Positions 54,581 to 64,000 of a stretch of DNA of 64,000 nucleotides are shown one piece after another. Below the pieces are notes generated by a model, which was given only the letters and a program-made list of their open reading frames with translations, was not told the origin of the DNA and searched no databases. A program made the translations under genes and the position numbers. This DNA comes from Trichopria drosophilae (lineage: Eukaryota; Arthropoda; Insecta; Hymenoptera; Diapriidae), in the NCBI GenBank assembly GCA_030407085.1, contig CM059586.1, forward strand, positions 28,073,501 to 28,137,500. The letters run 5' to 3'. The stretch's first letter is position 1; every line of letters starts with the position of its first letter.

Positions 54581-56776
54581 TATTATTATAATATTTCATT
54601 ATTTTTATAATAATTTCGTTTATTTATGACAATAATCAGCTAGATACTGTTCATAATATGTAAAAAACAGGAATTATTAAAAAATTGATAAGTGCCGAGA
54701 ATTTCATGTCGCAAAATACCTTCGGACACTGATAACATTTTTGCTTTCAGATTTTCTCGTAATTTTTGTGCAATCTAACACGGAGCAAATTTTTGATTAA
54801 CTAAAATAAGATATTGAATTCTATTAAGGTTTAGAAATGAAGAATTAATTAGAATAATCTCAAAGTAGCGGCTAAACTTTACTAAACATTAATTATTACA
54901 TTATAATAAATATTTGAGAAGAACAAACAAATCTCATAGAAAAAACATATTTTTAAAGAAATTGACACTTCGAAGCATTCATAAATTGCATTAATGTAAT
55001 ACATAAGTCTGTTATAACAAATTTTACATCAACAAAAAATACCATTAAAAAAAATACTGATAAAATATGTACGTCAGAATTTTTAATTACACAACTAATA
55101 TAACTAAAAGGAGTTGGAAGTACCTTCAGTAGACATTTTGTATCGTGCATAACCATTAACAGCGTGTCGACATAATGAGACGTTCCTGTACATTTCATGA
55201 GACTTGACCAGTTCGTCCATTGTAAGAACACTGAAATAATAGGTATCACGTAAACGTATCTCGTCAGCAGCTCGGGATAAACAACGGAAAGGGCAGAAAA
55301 AAGTCGATTAGCCGGAAGGCAAGTTTCGAATCCATTATTTGCTGATTGCTACCAAACAAGACGTTCGCTTAATTAATCGGCTCACAAATGATACTTCTGG
55401 TAAAATGAAAAATAGAACGACAGTTGTTTTTAACTAGGTGATCTCGACTGGTACAAAACTTTTAAAACGATTTGTTATCGGTTAAGATGATTGCTTTGGT
55501 ATTTTCTCAACAGAGTAAATGAATTTGCCCGATGGTGAGTTATTACGTTACATCTATTCTTATTTAAAGTAAAGAAATCATTAAATAATCGTAATTACAG
55601 CATTTCTTTTAATTCATATATGTTTCTTTAATTGTAGTGACATAGGTCAAATTTGATCAGGTTATAATCATAACATTTTATGGTTAGTATTTTGTCAAAA
55701 TCATTTGTGCAAGTATTTGTTAATATCTTATTACTACATCATAGTTTTCCATATAATTAGCTAAACTATCAATAACTGCGTCAAGATATAAAAAATACTC
55801 GAAAGAGGTTTAGTTAAGCACCAGAATTCTGGTTTGATTAGTTGGATTAACTCTTGTTAGGTTGGAAAAGATAGGATGCTGCAACCGAACAAATTTAGTT
55901 TTCGAAGTAGATGATCTTACGACTCTCAAAATGACAGATTTCGGATTTTACCTGGTATTTTAAGTGAATGACAGCTGGAGTAATAAATAAAAAATGTAAA
56001 AAATCAGTAGAGAACGATAAACAGTATTATTTATACATAAACCGTAACTGAATCTATTTAATTCTACTATCCAAAATGATCAGTTTTCAAATGTGCCCAA
56101 TCACATAGGTATGATTGTGGCCCATTAAATGTTTTACTAATTTATGTACTAATGTTTTATTGCATTCATCGCGTTAATATTTTCGTACCGCAATATTAGT
56201 TTGCATCATAAATTGTATTGGTTAAATTTCATTTCATTTATTTTTAAGCGTTCAATATTTTCTACTCGCCATTTACTTAAGGTTATTCACCCCAACGATT
56301 TTAATAAAATTTGTCAAACGCATTGCAGCATATACTCCTATACTTTACGCGCTCTATTACTTTCGAGGGACATTCGAGTCATGTATTTTTCATTTTACGA
56401 TTAATATAAATGTTATCTATCGAAATGAAGGAATGCAATAAAAGGATTACTATATGAAGAGCATAAAACGAGTAATGTGAAAGCAGAAAATGATACGAGT
56501 GAAGAAGTATAAACATATAACGTAAATGAAATGAAGAGATTGACGTCAATGAAGTTTCAAAACCGACGTGGTAATATCAGAACCTATAATAAATAAGTGT
56601 TCGGTGAAAAACAATAAGAAAATTATATACACAGTGATCTTATTTCATAAAGAATACTTAGTTCATAAAGTTGGAACTATTTAAGTGTTCAATTAAATAA
56701 AAATGTAAACTTCATAATTGATATCTCATTAAAAAAAAATCACGACTTACCTCTGGCTAGTTACCTATCACACAAC
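54581..56776. other. AT-rich non-coding stretch
   Basis: A slightly richer block at 55240-55400 contains CTTAATTAATCGG. Otherwise featureless. Frames at 54953-55249 (minus) and 56201-56404 (plus) show no recognisable features. Confidence 0.35.
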
Positions 56777-56989
56777 ATGTGTTTTGCGACATTCCACTTG
56801 CACTTAGCCGCTCAATTACTTCGAGAAATCTTGTCAAATGAAGGTTTCTCTAATTCAGAGCTTTTTCGAGATTTAGAACACGCAATTGAGAGGCTCGTTA
56901 AAAAACAGCAATTCGAAACACTCGCTAAATTACAATTAGTTCACACTAGACTTTGCGGCGCAATTTTAAATAATTGCTATTTAATGTAA
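56777..56989 (+). CDS. Weak candidate small ORF, 70 codons, helical product
   Basis: ATG-initiated frame whose product reads MCFATFHLHLAAQLLREILS and continues with leucine- and glutamate-rich amphipathic segments (...RDLEHAIERLVKKQQ...) to a TAA at the end. Residues 10-60 could form two or three helices, unusual among the random frames of this window. No domain, signal peptide or splice junction is recognisable. TGACGTCA occurs about 235 bp upstream (56541-56548). Chance remains likely. Confidence 0.2.
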   Translation: MCFATFHLHLAAQLLREILSNEGFSNSELFRDLEHAIERLVKKQQFETLAKLQLVHTRLCGAILNNCYLM

Positions 56990-57889
56990 TTGAGAGTTTT
57001 TCAGTTTTCGAAACGGAATTTAATGCAGCCTTGTTAAAACAACACAGAAAAAAAACTAGCTGTGATTAAATTATATATTTTCACATTTTGACATATTCCA
57101 GTTAGAAAATATTAATAAATTATGCTTCAGAAAATAAATTTTTTTTGAAGTAAACAAATTGAAATGAAAATCTTGTGTTTGATTATCCTAGGAGTAATGA
57201 GCAAATAAATAGCGCGAAAATTATAATAATCATCACATAGATATATTGAGAAAATTCGTTTACGTAAGTTATTTATAATGAATAGTTTACTCGCTAGAGA
57301 TACGTTTGTCTCGGTCACTTTGTCTAATTAAAAATTAAAAATTAGTCTAATTCATGCTTCACTTTACGTTCGCAAATGTATGAACGTAATCGGCGATCGC
57401 TTTATCTGATCATACCTGCATTTTATTAAGGCATATATGAGACTAGTAGTTTTATCTAATTGAAGAACTCTCTAATCGAGTTTGCGAAAATGAGTCATTG
57501 CGCAATGTAGCGAGAATGCGTGAGATCTGGGGTTTCTTTCTATCGCGTCATATTTTGTAATAGCGTGCGATCGAATTAGGAAATGAAAACTGTTCTTTTT
57601 AGCCCTGTAACAATAAGAACGTGTCACACACGTTTATGTAACTTCTACTCTCATTACATTCCGCTTCTTTAATTACTTAACGTTTATTTGCGTTTCTCTT
57701 AAGGATTCGTCTTTTGTTTACGAAATGCAATCAATCATTATCTGGTTTAGTGCATAATGTTTCACACAAAGGCTGTCGTTTAATCAAGGTTTCAATTGTT
57801 TATATTTTCCGCGTCTCTTAACGGTAATAACGATGAGTGGGCTATTTAATAGCATTTTTGTATTTGGTCATCATACCTCCGTAGCAACG
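56990..57889. other. AT-rich stretch, richer at 57360-57560
   Basis: Nothing recognised. 57370-57560 is unique with CGATCG words. Confidence 0.3.
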
Positions 57890-58330
57890 GGAGTTGCCAT
57901 CCGAGCAGAGACGTGTTTAAACGCGAGATCCACACGATTCGAACCACGGTCTTTGCCTGAGTGAAACAGGATCCTCCTTAAGGGAGGACGATACCAGCTT
58001 GACCTTGCGATGACCCTGTAACGTGGTGCCCACACGACCAACTGTCACGAGGCGCATCCTGGAAGTCCTGGAAGTTCGCCACTTCCTGGTTGCAGAAACT
58101 TGACTCAGCGGCCGGCTAACAGCCGATCGTTTATTGTGCAATATCACACATGCCCAAGTTCGTGCCTAGTTGCCTGACTGCCTTGCAAGGCTTTTAATTA
58201 GGACGAGATTTTTCAGGCGCCTGCGCTCGGTGTCAACTTACGAAATTGAGCATAAAACTTCAATTCGTATATGTCTTTGCGTAGTCCCGTTTGCAATGCG
58301 AGGACTTTTCAACCGAGGTCAGGTTACGTG
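57890..58330. other. G+C-rich island with a B-box-like word
   Basis: Minus strand: GACCGTGGTTCGAATCGTGT contains GGTTCGAATCG, one base from a B box. An inverted TCCTCC-CTTAAG-GGAGGA lies at 57973-57988, and TTCCAGGACTTCCAGGA is a short tandem. No matching A box was found. A 76-codon minus-strand frame (57917-58147, ATG start) has no recognisable domain. Could be part of a retrotransposon or SINE, or unique G+C-rich DNA. Confidence 0.35.
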
Positions 58331-58789
58331 TCACGTTTTACTCTTTTTGAATGCAATACCAATGCGATTTTGTTGCGTACTTTGTGCATATTAGGATGAT
58401 TTCTGATTAATTTGATTCAGTCCCAATTAATCAATAAATTCAATTGACAGCTTGTCATTTATAGAAAAGGAAGAAGTAAAATTACTACAGAAATTAGTAA
58501 TTGCTGACGGAATTTTTTGAAATTTCTTTACAAAAAAGTTGTTGATTTCATAGAAAGTTAAGATAAAGTTGGAATACTCTTAAATGTGCATTAATCATAC
58601 TACATTGCATAAACATCATACTTTTGGATATTTCTGTTTATATATAGGGACCGACTAAGATTCCTGCACTTGCGGGAAAGGCTCGTGGCACCTTAGAGCG
58701 TAACGCTCATGAGCATAACGTCGCTAACTTCATCCTATCCGAAGTATTTTCATGCGGAAAACAATATTTTGTTCTTTATTTCCATCAAC
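58331..58789. other. AT-rich spacer
   Basis: A short inverted GAGCGTAACGCTC sits at about 58697. Nothing else recognised. Confidence 0.3.
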
Positions 58790-59040
58790 CAATTTATCCA
58801 CCTAAAAACAAGTTTGAAGCATATAAAATATTAACATTTCGAAAATTGATTTTCCTGGACTTTTTGACTCCAAATGACCCCAAATGACCCCGCGGAAGGG
58901 ACAAAGTGCTTCAAAAGTCAACTTTGCCTATTCTTATCGGAAATGATTCCAAACCAATTTATCCACCTAAGATCACGTTTCCAGCACATAAATCATCAAT
59001 TTTTCCACACTTTTTTACTCCCAAAATGACCACAAATAAG
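58790..59040 (+). repeat. Diverged tandem duplication, period about 162 bp
   Basis: CCAATTTATCCACCTAAAAA at 58790 recurs as CCAATTTATCCACCTAAGAT at 58952. Downstream words align in order: AAGTTTGAAGCATATAAA/ACGTTTCCAGCACATAAA, CTTTTTGACTCCAAATGACC/CTTTTTTACTCCCAAAATGA. Within the first unit CCAAATGACCC is doubled. No coding frame. Confidence 0.65.
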
Positions 59041-59919
59041 TTTGCTGTGATCCGCAAGTTTTCCCTATTACATCGTATTTTCACAAAAGCGAAAATTACA
59101 ACCAAAATCAGATGTTTTACACAATTAATCTTATTTTTGTCAAGAATATGCACATTCTAACGAAGCCATAGTTTTCAACAAAAAAATATAAAAATTACTT
59201 CATATAAAAAAAGTACTTTTGGTGGCCGTTGTATTAGAACAGACAAATTATTAATAAATTATTTCATGTTCAGTACCATATTGAAAATTAAGGAACATTT
59301 AATGTATACATAATTGTAATACTTTACAATGTAAGAAATTGATAATTCTAGTGCACTCAAATTAAAGAGAAATGAAATTTCCAAAAAACAAGAATTCACT
59401 TAATTAAGAATGTAGCTAATCGAGAGTGTACATCTGGTCCAACCAATGTCTTATCTACTTAAAGCGAGGGAAAAATACTATTTTATTGGCCCGTATCTAA
59501 TTAAGAGGTGGCCTCATTGACCTGAATCCAATTAAAAGTCGCCATCGAAGAATCAATTTAATTCAATCCAACTACAATACTCGATATTTTTACAATGGAA
59601 ATTAGAGCGCTTTCATTATTGTACGAGGAACAGCCTACATCGTAATTCCTGCGCAAGTGGGTTTAAAGAACTATTCATAAAATACAGAGTAAACTGCGGT
59701 TTGTTTAATTTCTGTGTATTTTGTATTTCATCGTTTAAATATTTATGAATATAAATGTCCGATAGAAATCCAAAATGTGGACATTTATTTTTGAAACTCG
59801 TTTGACAATTCCGGGTGTAAATAAAATATCAGGTGTCAAATAATGTGAAAAAATTTCTGACAAAATATTTTTCATGCCATTTATAAAAAATTCTTTCAAA
59901 ATACCGATTGGTAATTTTT
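59041..59919. other. AT-rich stretch with TAATTAA-rich block at 59395-59600
   Basis: 59395-59600 has many AATTAAG/CAATTAA words and CCAATTAAAAGTCGCC, possible homeodomain sites. Otherwise featureless. Confidence 0.3.
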
Positions 59920-60450
59920 TAAATTTTCAAAATGGAGAACGCTACAGTGACAAAATGTAACACTACCTTACGACTTCTTTTCTTTAACCATTTAATACTT
60001 TTACTGTTTGTAATAAAAATTGGGCAAAACCTACTGTTTTCATGTTTCTGATATCGCCAAAAACGAGTCTATAATAAATATTAACAAATTAAAAATGGCG
60101 AAACCAAAACGGGGGTCCATTTTTTAAAAATTAACTGTATTCAGCTATATCTTGATATTCGGGATTTTTGGGGTCGCTAATTAGATTTCTGTCATCCATC
60201 AGTTGTAGACATTTTTATAAGACCAACAAATATTCACTCATTGATCAAATTTTTCTTTCTTTGTCGTAATTTTTGTTTGTTTATTTCCCAGTAAGGCAAA
60301 TTGCAAGATTTAAGATAAATTATGAAGCACACAATTATGAATGTATTATTAAATTTTTTATCAAAATGGCGGACTGAATATGATGGAGTTATGTTTTCAA
60401 AATTGATTAATCTTGCTGTTTGATGAGTTTAGGAGTAAGTTCGCCACCAT
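59920..60450 (+). repeat. 'tggcggatccaatatgg' dispersed repeat, copy 4
   Basis: AAATTTTCAAAATGGAGAAC (59920s), AATTAAAAATGGCGAAACC (60085), GGGATTTTTGGGGTCGCTAA (60161-60180) and TCAAAATGGCGGACTGAATA (60361) appear in the order of the family unit, with the GGGGTCGCT block best preserved here. Divergence between the copies in this window is high. Confidence 0.65.
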
Positions 60451-61019
60451 TAAAATTTTCTAGTTTCTTGGTCAGTTTCAGTTTGGCCATTTGTTCTTAT
60501 TTAATGCATCTGCCGTCTAAATACTGGCATCATAAAACAGTATTTGGCTTCTACCTAGAAATAAACAAGAAAACTATCTAAGACCTGTCTACTGCACATG
60601 TTTGATTTTTTTTAATGTCGTAATATTTTATTTTATTCTCCACATTGTTTAACTGAAGACTTATTCATCCGATTTCTTCATTTTCAAGTGATAAAACATG
60701 ATAGGTAAAATTACAAACTATTGACTCGTAAAAAGTTGATGACGTTGTTAAGGGAAAGTTAAATTTTCTCTATTTGAAGTGAAACTGTACTGCATTAAAT
60801 TGTCACCAATTATCATAGGCGCAATTTAATTCAGTGTAATTATCCACTAACACTTGGAAACACACAAATCGACGACCGAGACAGCATAAAACTGTGAACA
60901 ATTAACGCGTAACCCGTCATTTATCACTTTTCATGGCAAAATAAAGGACAGTGTCTTTTTCAAGTAGCCTCACGCTAGCTAGTTACTTTTGCTACTATTT
61001 TCCGGGCATTATTATTAAT
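60451..61019. other. AT-rich spacer
   Basis: Nothing recognised. Confidence 0.3.
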
Positions 61020-61330
61020 ATTAGTACATCGGGTAAGTTGCAGATTGCAATCACTTAAGGATTATCTCGTGGGATACGCAAACGCCTCGGTATCTCCATT
61101 TTCTTATTTATGCATTAATCAGGTGCTTGATTAGTGGCTCTTGAGACGACGCCGCGTCGTCTTGTTCTTCCTCGGAAGATCCTTCTTACTTCAATATTTA
61201 TGCATCCTGGGCGCGAGTATGCGTTTCTCGGTATCTGGAATTTTTCATTTTGCAAAAGGAAAAGCGGGAGTCCGATTATGTAAATAAACGAAATCTGAAA
61301 GATTAAACGCAACTTTAAGCCCTCGCTTCA
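61020..61330. other. G+C-richer block with TAAT words
   Basis: Contains TTATGCATTAATCAGGTGCT and a GACGACGCCGCGTCGTC palindrome (about 61145-61161). Unique in the window, with no convincing exon. Candidate regulatory DNA. Confidence 0.35.
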
Positions 61331-63069
61331 AAGTATTTCCCGTACAATCAGCTTAAATTTTGATAAAGTGTTACTAAATTATTTTCATTAATTTTATTAA
61401 TAGAAAATGAGCAACAAAAGAGTTATTACGAAATTAACTTATTTTTTTTTCATTCCTTATCGACGAGAAGAGTACAATTGCTAATTATTTATTGTTTAGT
61501 TATTTTATGAAATTGAACAAATTCGCGTTGTCTAATGTTTTCCTTTATAGTAATTCTGTATAGAGCTGGTTATTAATTAATTTTGTTTTGTTTGAAGTAC
61601 TTATAGTGCAATGATTTTGTGTTCACTGAAATTCGCATTATGTTACAAATCAGACTCCAAAAAAGACGTCAAAGTGCTAGCAAAAAAGTTAAAATAACAA
61701 TTATATTTCCAAGTAGGGACCTTATGTTGGTTCTTCCTTAAAACTGTCAAATTAGCAATGGAAATCGCGTGTTGAGACAAATTTTTGTTGGAAAAATTGT
61801 ACTGTAATTACAATCGTATGGCAGAGGCCCAAAGACTGGGGGTTAGTTACCAACTTTTTTTTTAATTTCTTATTTGACATTACAGGTTAGTTGCTGAATT
61901 TAAATTCTTCATCCTCATTATCGTTACGTCAATTAACGAGATCGTTGGTGGAATAAGGTTACATGTTTAAATTCAATTAATTTCTTGATAAATCATATTT
62001 TTACAATAATACACTATGAAAAATAAATAGGAAAGTTAACTCAATAATGTGTTTATAAAATGAACGAAATTTTAGTCAGTTTAAAGAAATGTGCTGATAA
62101 TAAGTATTAAAATGTAGGTCCTACTAAGTAACACATCGAGTAATTAAATTCACGAAATATTTTTCTTAGTTTATATACAAGTCATATAATAAAAAAGTTA
62201 CAATTTTTATTAAATTGTTACAAGACAAATATTAAAAGTCACAAACATATCTAAGAGAAAATGAAAAATGTCATACACAATGAATCGTTAGTTAAAATTA
62301 AATATCGTTTCACGTGTAAATCGAGCGGTTAAAAAACCGGAATTCCCGTAAACTCGTTAAGACAATTTTGAACTCGAATTCATAGCGAAGTATCCCACTA
62401 CCTGCTGTCAGAGGCATAACAGTAGTTCGAAGTTCATAATAACGTGGGACGGCGATAATAAAACTTTGAAACTAAGAATTCCGGTAGTTTAACTTTATAC
62501 TCGACAACTAACATTGTAGAACTAAATTCTGCTAGGTTTTAATTTTCCATTTCTAATGTAATTTATAGAACGTATGCTGCAGTACCGCTTCAATGACCTT
62601 TCAATATTATGATCATTATGGTTATATATTTTGCGTAGAACTTCAAACGGTTTAAAATTGTTTCAAACATTACTTATCCGTCTTGACGTCTAATTTTTGG
62701 GTGTTACTTTTGCATTTACTCATCGAATTAAAATGTTTATTAGTACATACTTATTTAAAAATTTCTGTAATTTATTGTCAAAATAAATAAAATAAATGTA
62801 TATTATACCTTTCTTGTCTTTTGAACATTTTTTTTCTATTACTTTCTTAATGTTCGTCAACGATAGTTCAAAATATGAAAAAGTGAAAACGTTTAATTAT
62901 GAAAATAAATTAAAGTGTTTCAACATTTTTTGTTCAAAATTTAGTGTATTGTTTTGTAATTATGAACTTTATGTTATGTGATGTTACAAAGATATTTTTG
63001 TTTTTATACTGATATTAACATCTACACATTTAGTGGAATTAATATATTAGGTATGAGAAATGATGTGGC
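61331..63069. other. AT-rich non-coding stretch
   Basis: 62330-62500 is slightly richer and carries AACCGGAATTCC and AGAATTCCGGTAG in opposite orientations about 150 bp apart. Otherwise nothing recognised. Confidence 0.35.
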
Positions 63070-63114
63070 AATTTTTACTATTATGGTTAGTAGTTCAGGG
63101 ACAGATACTTATTT

Positions 63115-63580
63115 CTGTTATTATATCCCTAATAACACACTTTATTCCTTTGGAATATTCCAGGAACATTGAAATATTCTGCATTAGAAATATTATAAAT
63201 AGTATAAATTTTGTTAGAATTTTCAAAAAACTATCAAATAATACAGACGAAATAATAATGCGAAATGAATGAATATCATTTTTAAGCTGATTACAGAATA
63301 TTTCACTGAGGTATCAAAATTATTAAAAGTTTTCCTAAAAATAGTATGTAATTGTTAAAAATACAAATATATGTTAAGTGTTTATAATCCCTCTACATTC
63401 ATTGATAGAGTTTTTAAAATATGCGAATAAAATGTATGTTAATCTGTAATGCTTAACAAAATTTATGATGCAGAATATTTGAATGTTCCTGAAATATTCC
63501 TAATGTTCCAAAGGAATATTCCGGGAATATAAATGGAATAAAGTGTGCTATTGGAGATATTACTATTTGCAAGTCAATTT
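63115..63580. repeat. Inverted repeat with GGAATATTCC words
   Basis: Left arm 63115-63205 (CACACTTTATTCC, GGAATATTCCAGGAACATTG, AAATATTCTGCAT) is mirrored by the right arm 63455-63575 (ATGCAGAATATT, AATGTTCCTGAAATATTCC, GGAATAAAGTGTGCTAT). The right arm carries an extra GGAATATTCC segment. Arms flank about 250 bp of AT-rich sequence. A MITE is likely, although ends and target duplication are unclear. Open frames at 62978-63272 are incidental. Confidence 0.65.
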
Positions 63581-64000
63581 TTATATATATTATAAATATG
63601 AACGACAATAATAGTAATATTGAAAGGAACAAGGATTTGTGTTGTTTATCTAATTCAGACTAGTAAAATTTTATATATAATTTCTCTCATTGTCAGTAGC
63701 AGCGTGAACATATTTTGTACAACAATAAAAATGATTCAATCTTCGGTTTTAAGTAACCATCTTAAATTTGATTATCCTTCTTTTTGGATTACTAAGATAA
63801 TCAATAAATTCACAAATGTAATATTTATGTAATTTTTATGATTAATGATTGAACAAATTGAATGTACACTGTTAGAATTGTTTTTCGGAATTTTCTGAAA
63901 ACGTAGTTTTTTACCGTGGGCGTTTCAAAAAAATTTGGTTGTGCAACATGTATACATGTATACCTAATGTAATGTAAACAGGCATGTCTACAAAGAGATG
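63581..64000. other. AT-rich terminal stretch
   Basis: Nothing recognised; 'catgtatacatgtatac' is a short repeated word at about 63948. Confidence 0.3.

Noticed and set aside
62978..63272. Two overlapping 64- and 70-codon frames
   Set aside because: They overlap in different frames and extend into an inverted repeat arm.

Overview
The window reads as non-coding nuclear DNA of an insect-like animal. By eye it is strongly A+T-rich, it has no long open reading frames and no operon-like packing, and it is full of decayed eukaryotic transposons, tRNA-derived SINE heads and LTR/LINE scraps. Several repeat families look like ones I associate with hymenopteran and other insect genomes, but that placement is inference; no gene here fixes the species. 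I found no confidently coding gene, no functional tRNA or rRNA gene and no CRISPR array. The window could be intergenic or lie inside a very large intron.

Layout. 1-1.8 kb: AT-rich DNA with one richer block. 1.8-3.05 kb: a degenerate AAAACCCGACATTC-type minisatellite containing an inverted block. 3.1-3.74 kb: an inverted-repeat element. 5.4 kb: a LINE endonuclease scrap. 6.1-6.4 kb: a solo-LTR-like segment. 7.1-7.33 kb: a 63-bp repeat pair. 9.4-10 kb: a degenerate array of GGCGTAAAATC hairpins. 13.2-14.3 kb: a GTCGCTGATTACGAA-type repeat and a TTAA-flanked piggyBac-like end. 17.1 kb: a pogo-like MITE. 18.5-19.2 kb: a GACATTCT repeat with a tRNA-like insert. 21.8 kb: a small candidate ORF. 22.9 kb: a SINE. 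24.8 kb: a near-perfect 216-bp hairpin MITE.

25.8-29.7 kb is the largest stretch free of recognisable repeats. It is richer in G+C, with TAAT and GAGA motifs, and looks like cis-regulatory DNA. 30.6-31.2 kb holds a 'tggcggatccaatatgg' repeat and a Tc1/mariner-like end. 33-33.8 kb holds two same-strand copies of a pogo-like MITE carrying a TGACGTCA site. 34.06-35.13 kb is a TIR element of about 1.06 kb with a smaller MITE nested inside and a tRNA-like SINE abutting it. 36.8 and 37.4 kb are two more MITEs. 43.7-44 kb is the best-preserved SINE. 46.85-54.6 kb is a complex of duplications: a third pogo-like MITE, a 450-bp tandem repeat with a third copy 4.5 kb away, and an inverted duplication that carries part of the MITE with it. 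49.85 kb is a TTAA-bounded MITE. The remainder holds G+C-richer islands (51.6-52.3, 53.4-54.2, 57.9-58.3, 61.0-61.3 kb), one further small candidate ORF, another copy of the 'tggcgga' repeat (59.9-60.45 kb) and an inverted repeat near 63 kb.

The content is best understood as layered transposon history around islands of possibly conserved regulatory DNA. The most interesting signals are the pogo-like MITE family with iterated subterminal motifs and an embedded CRE, the inverted duplication that includes this MITE, and the dispersed 'GTCGCTGATTACGAA / tggcggatccaatatgg' family.
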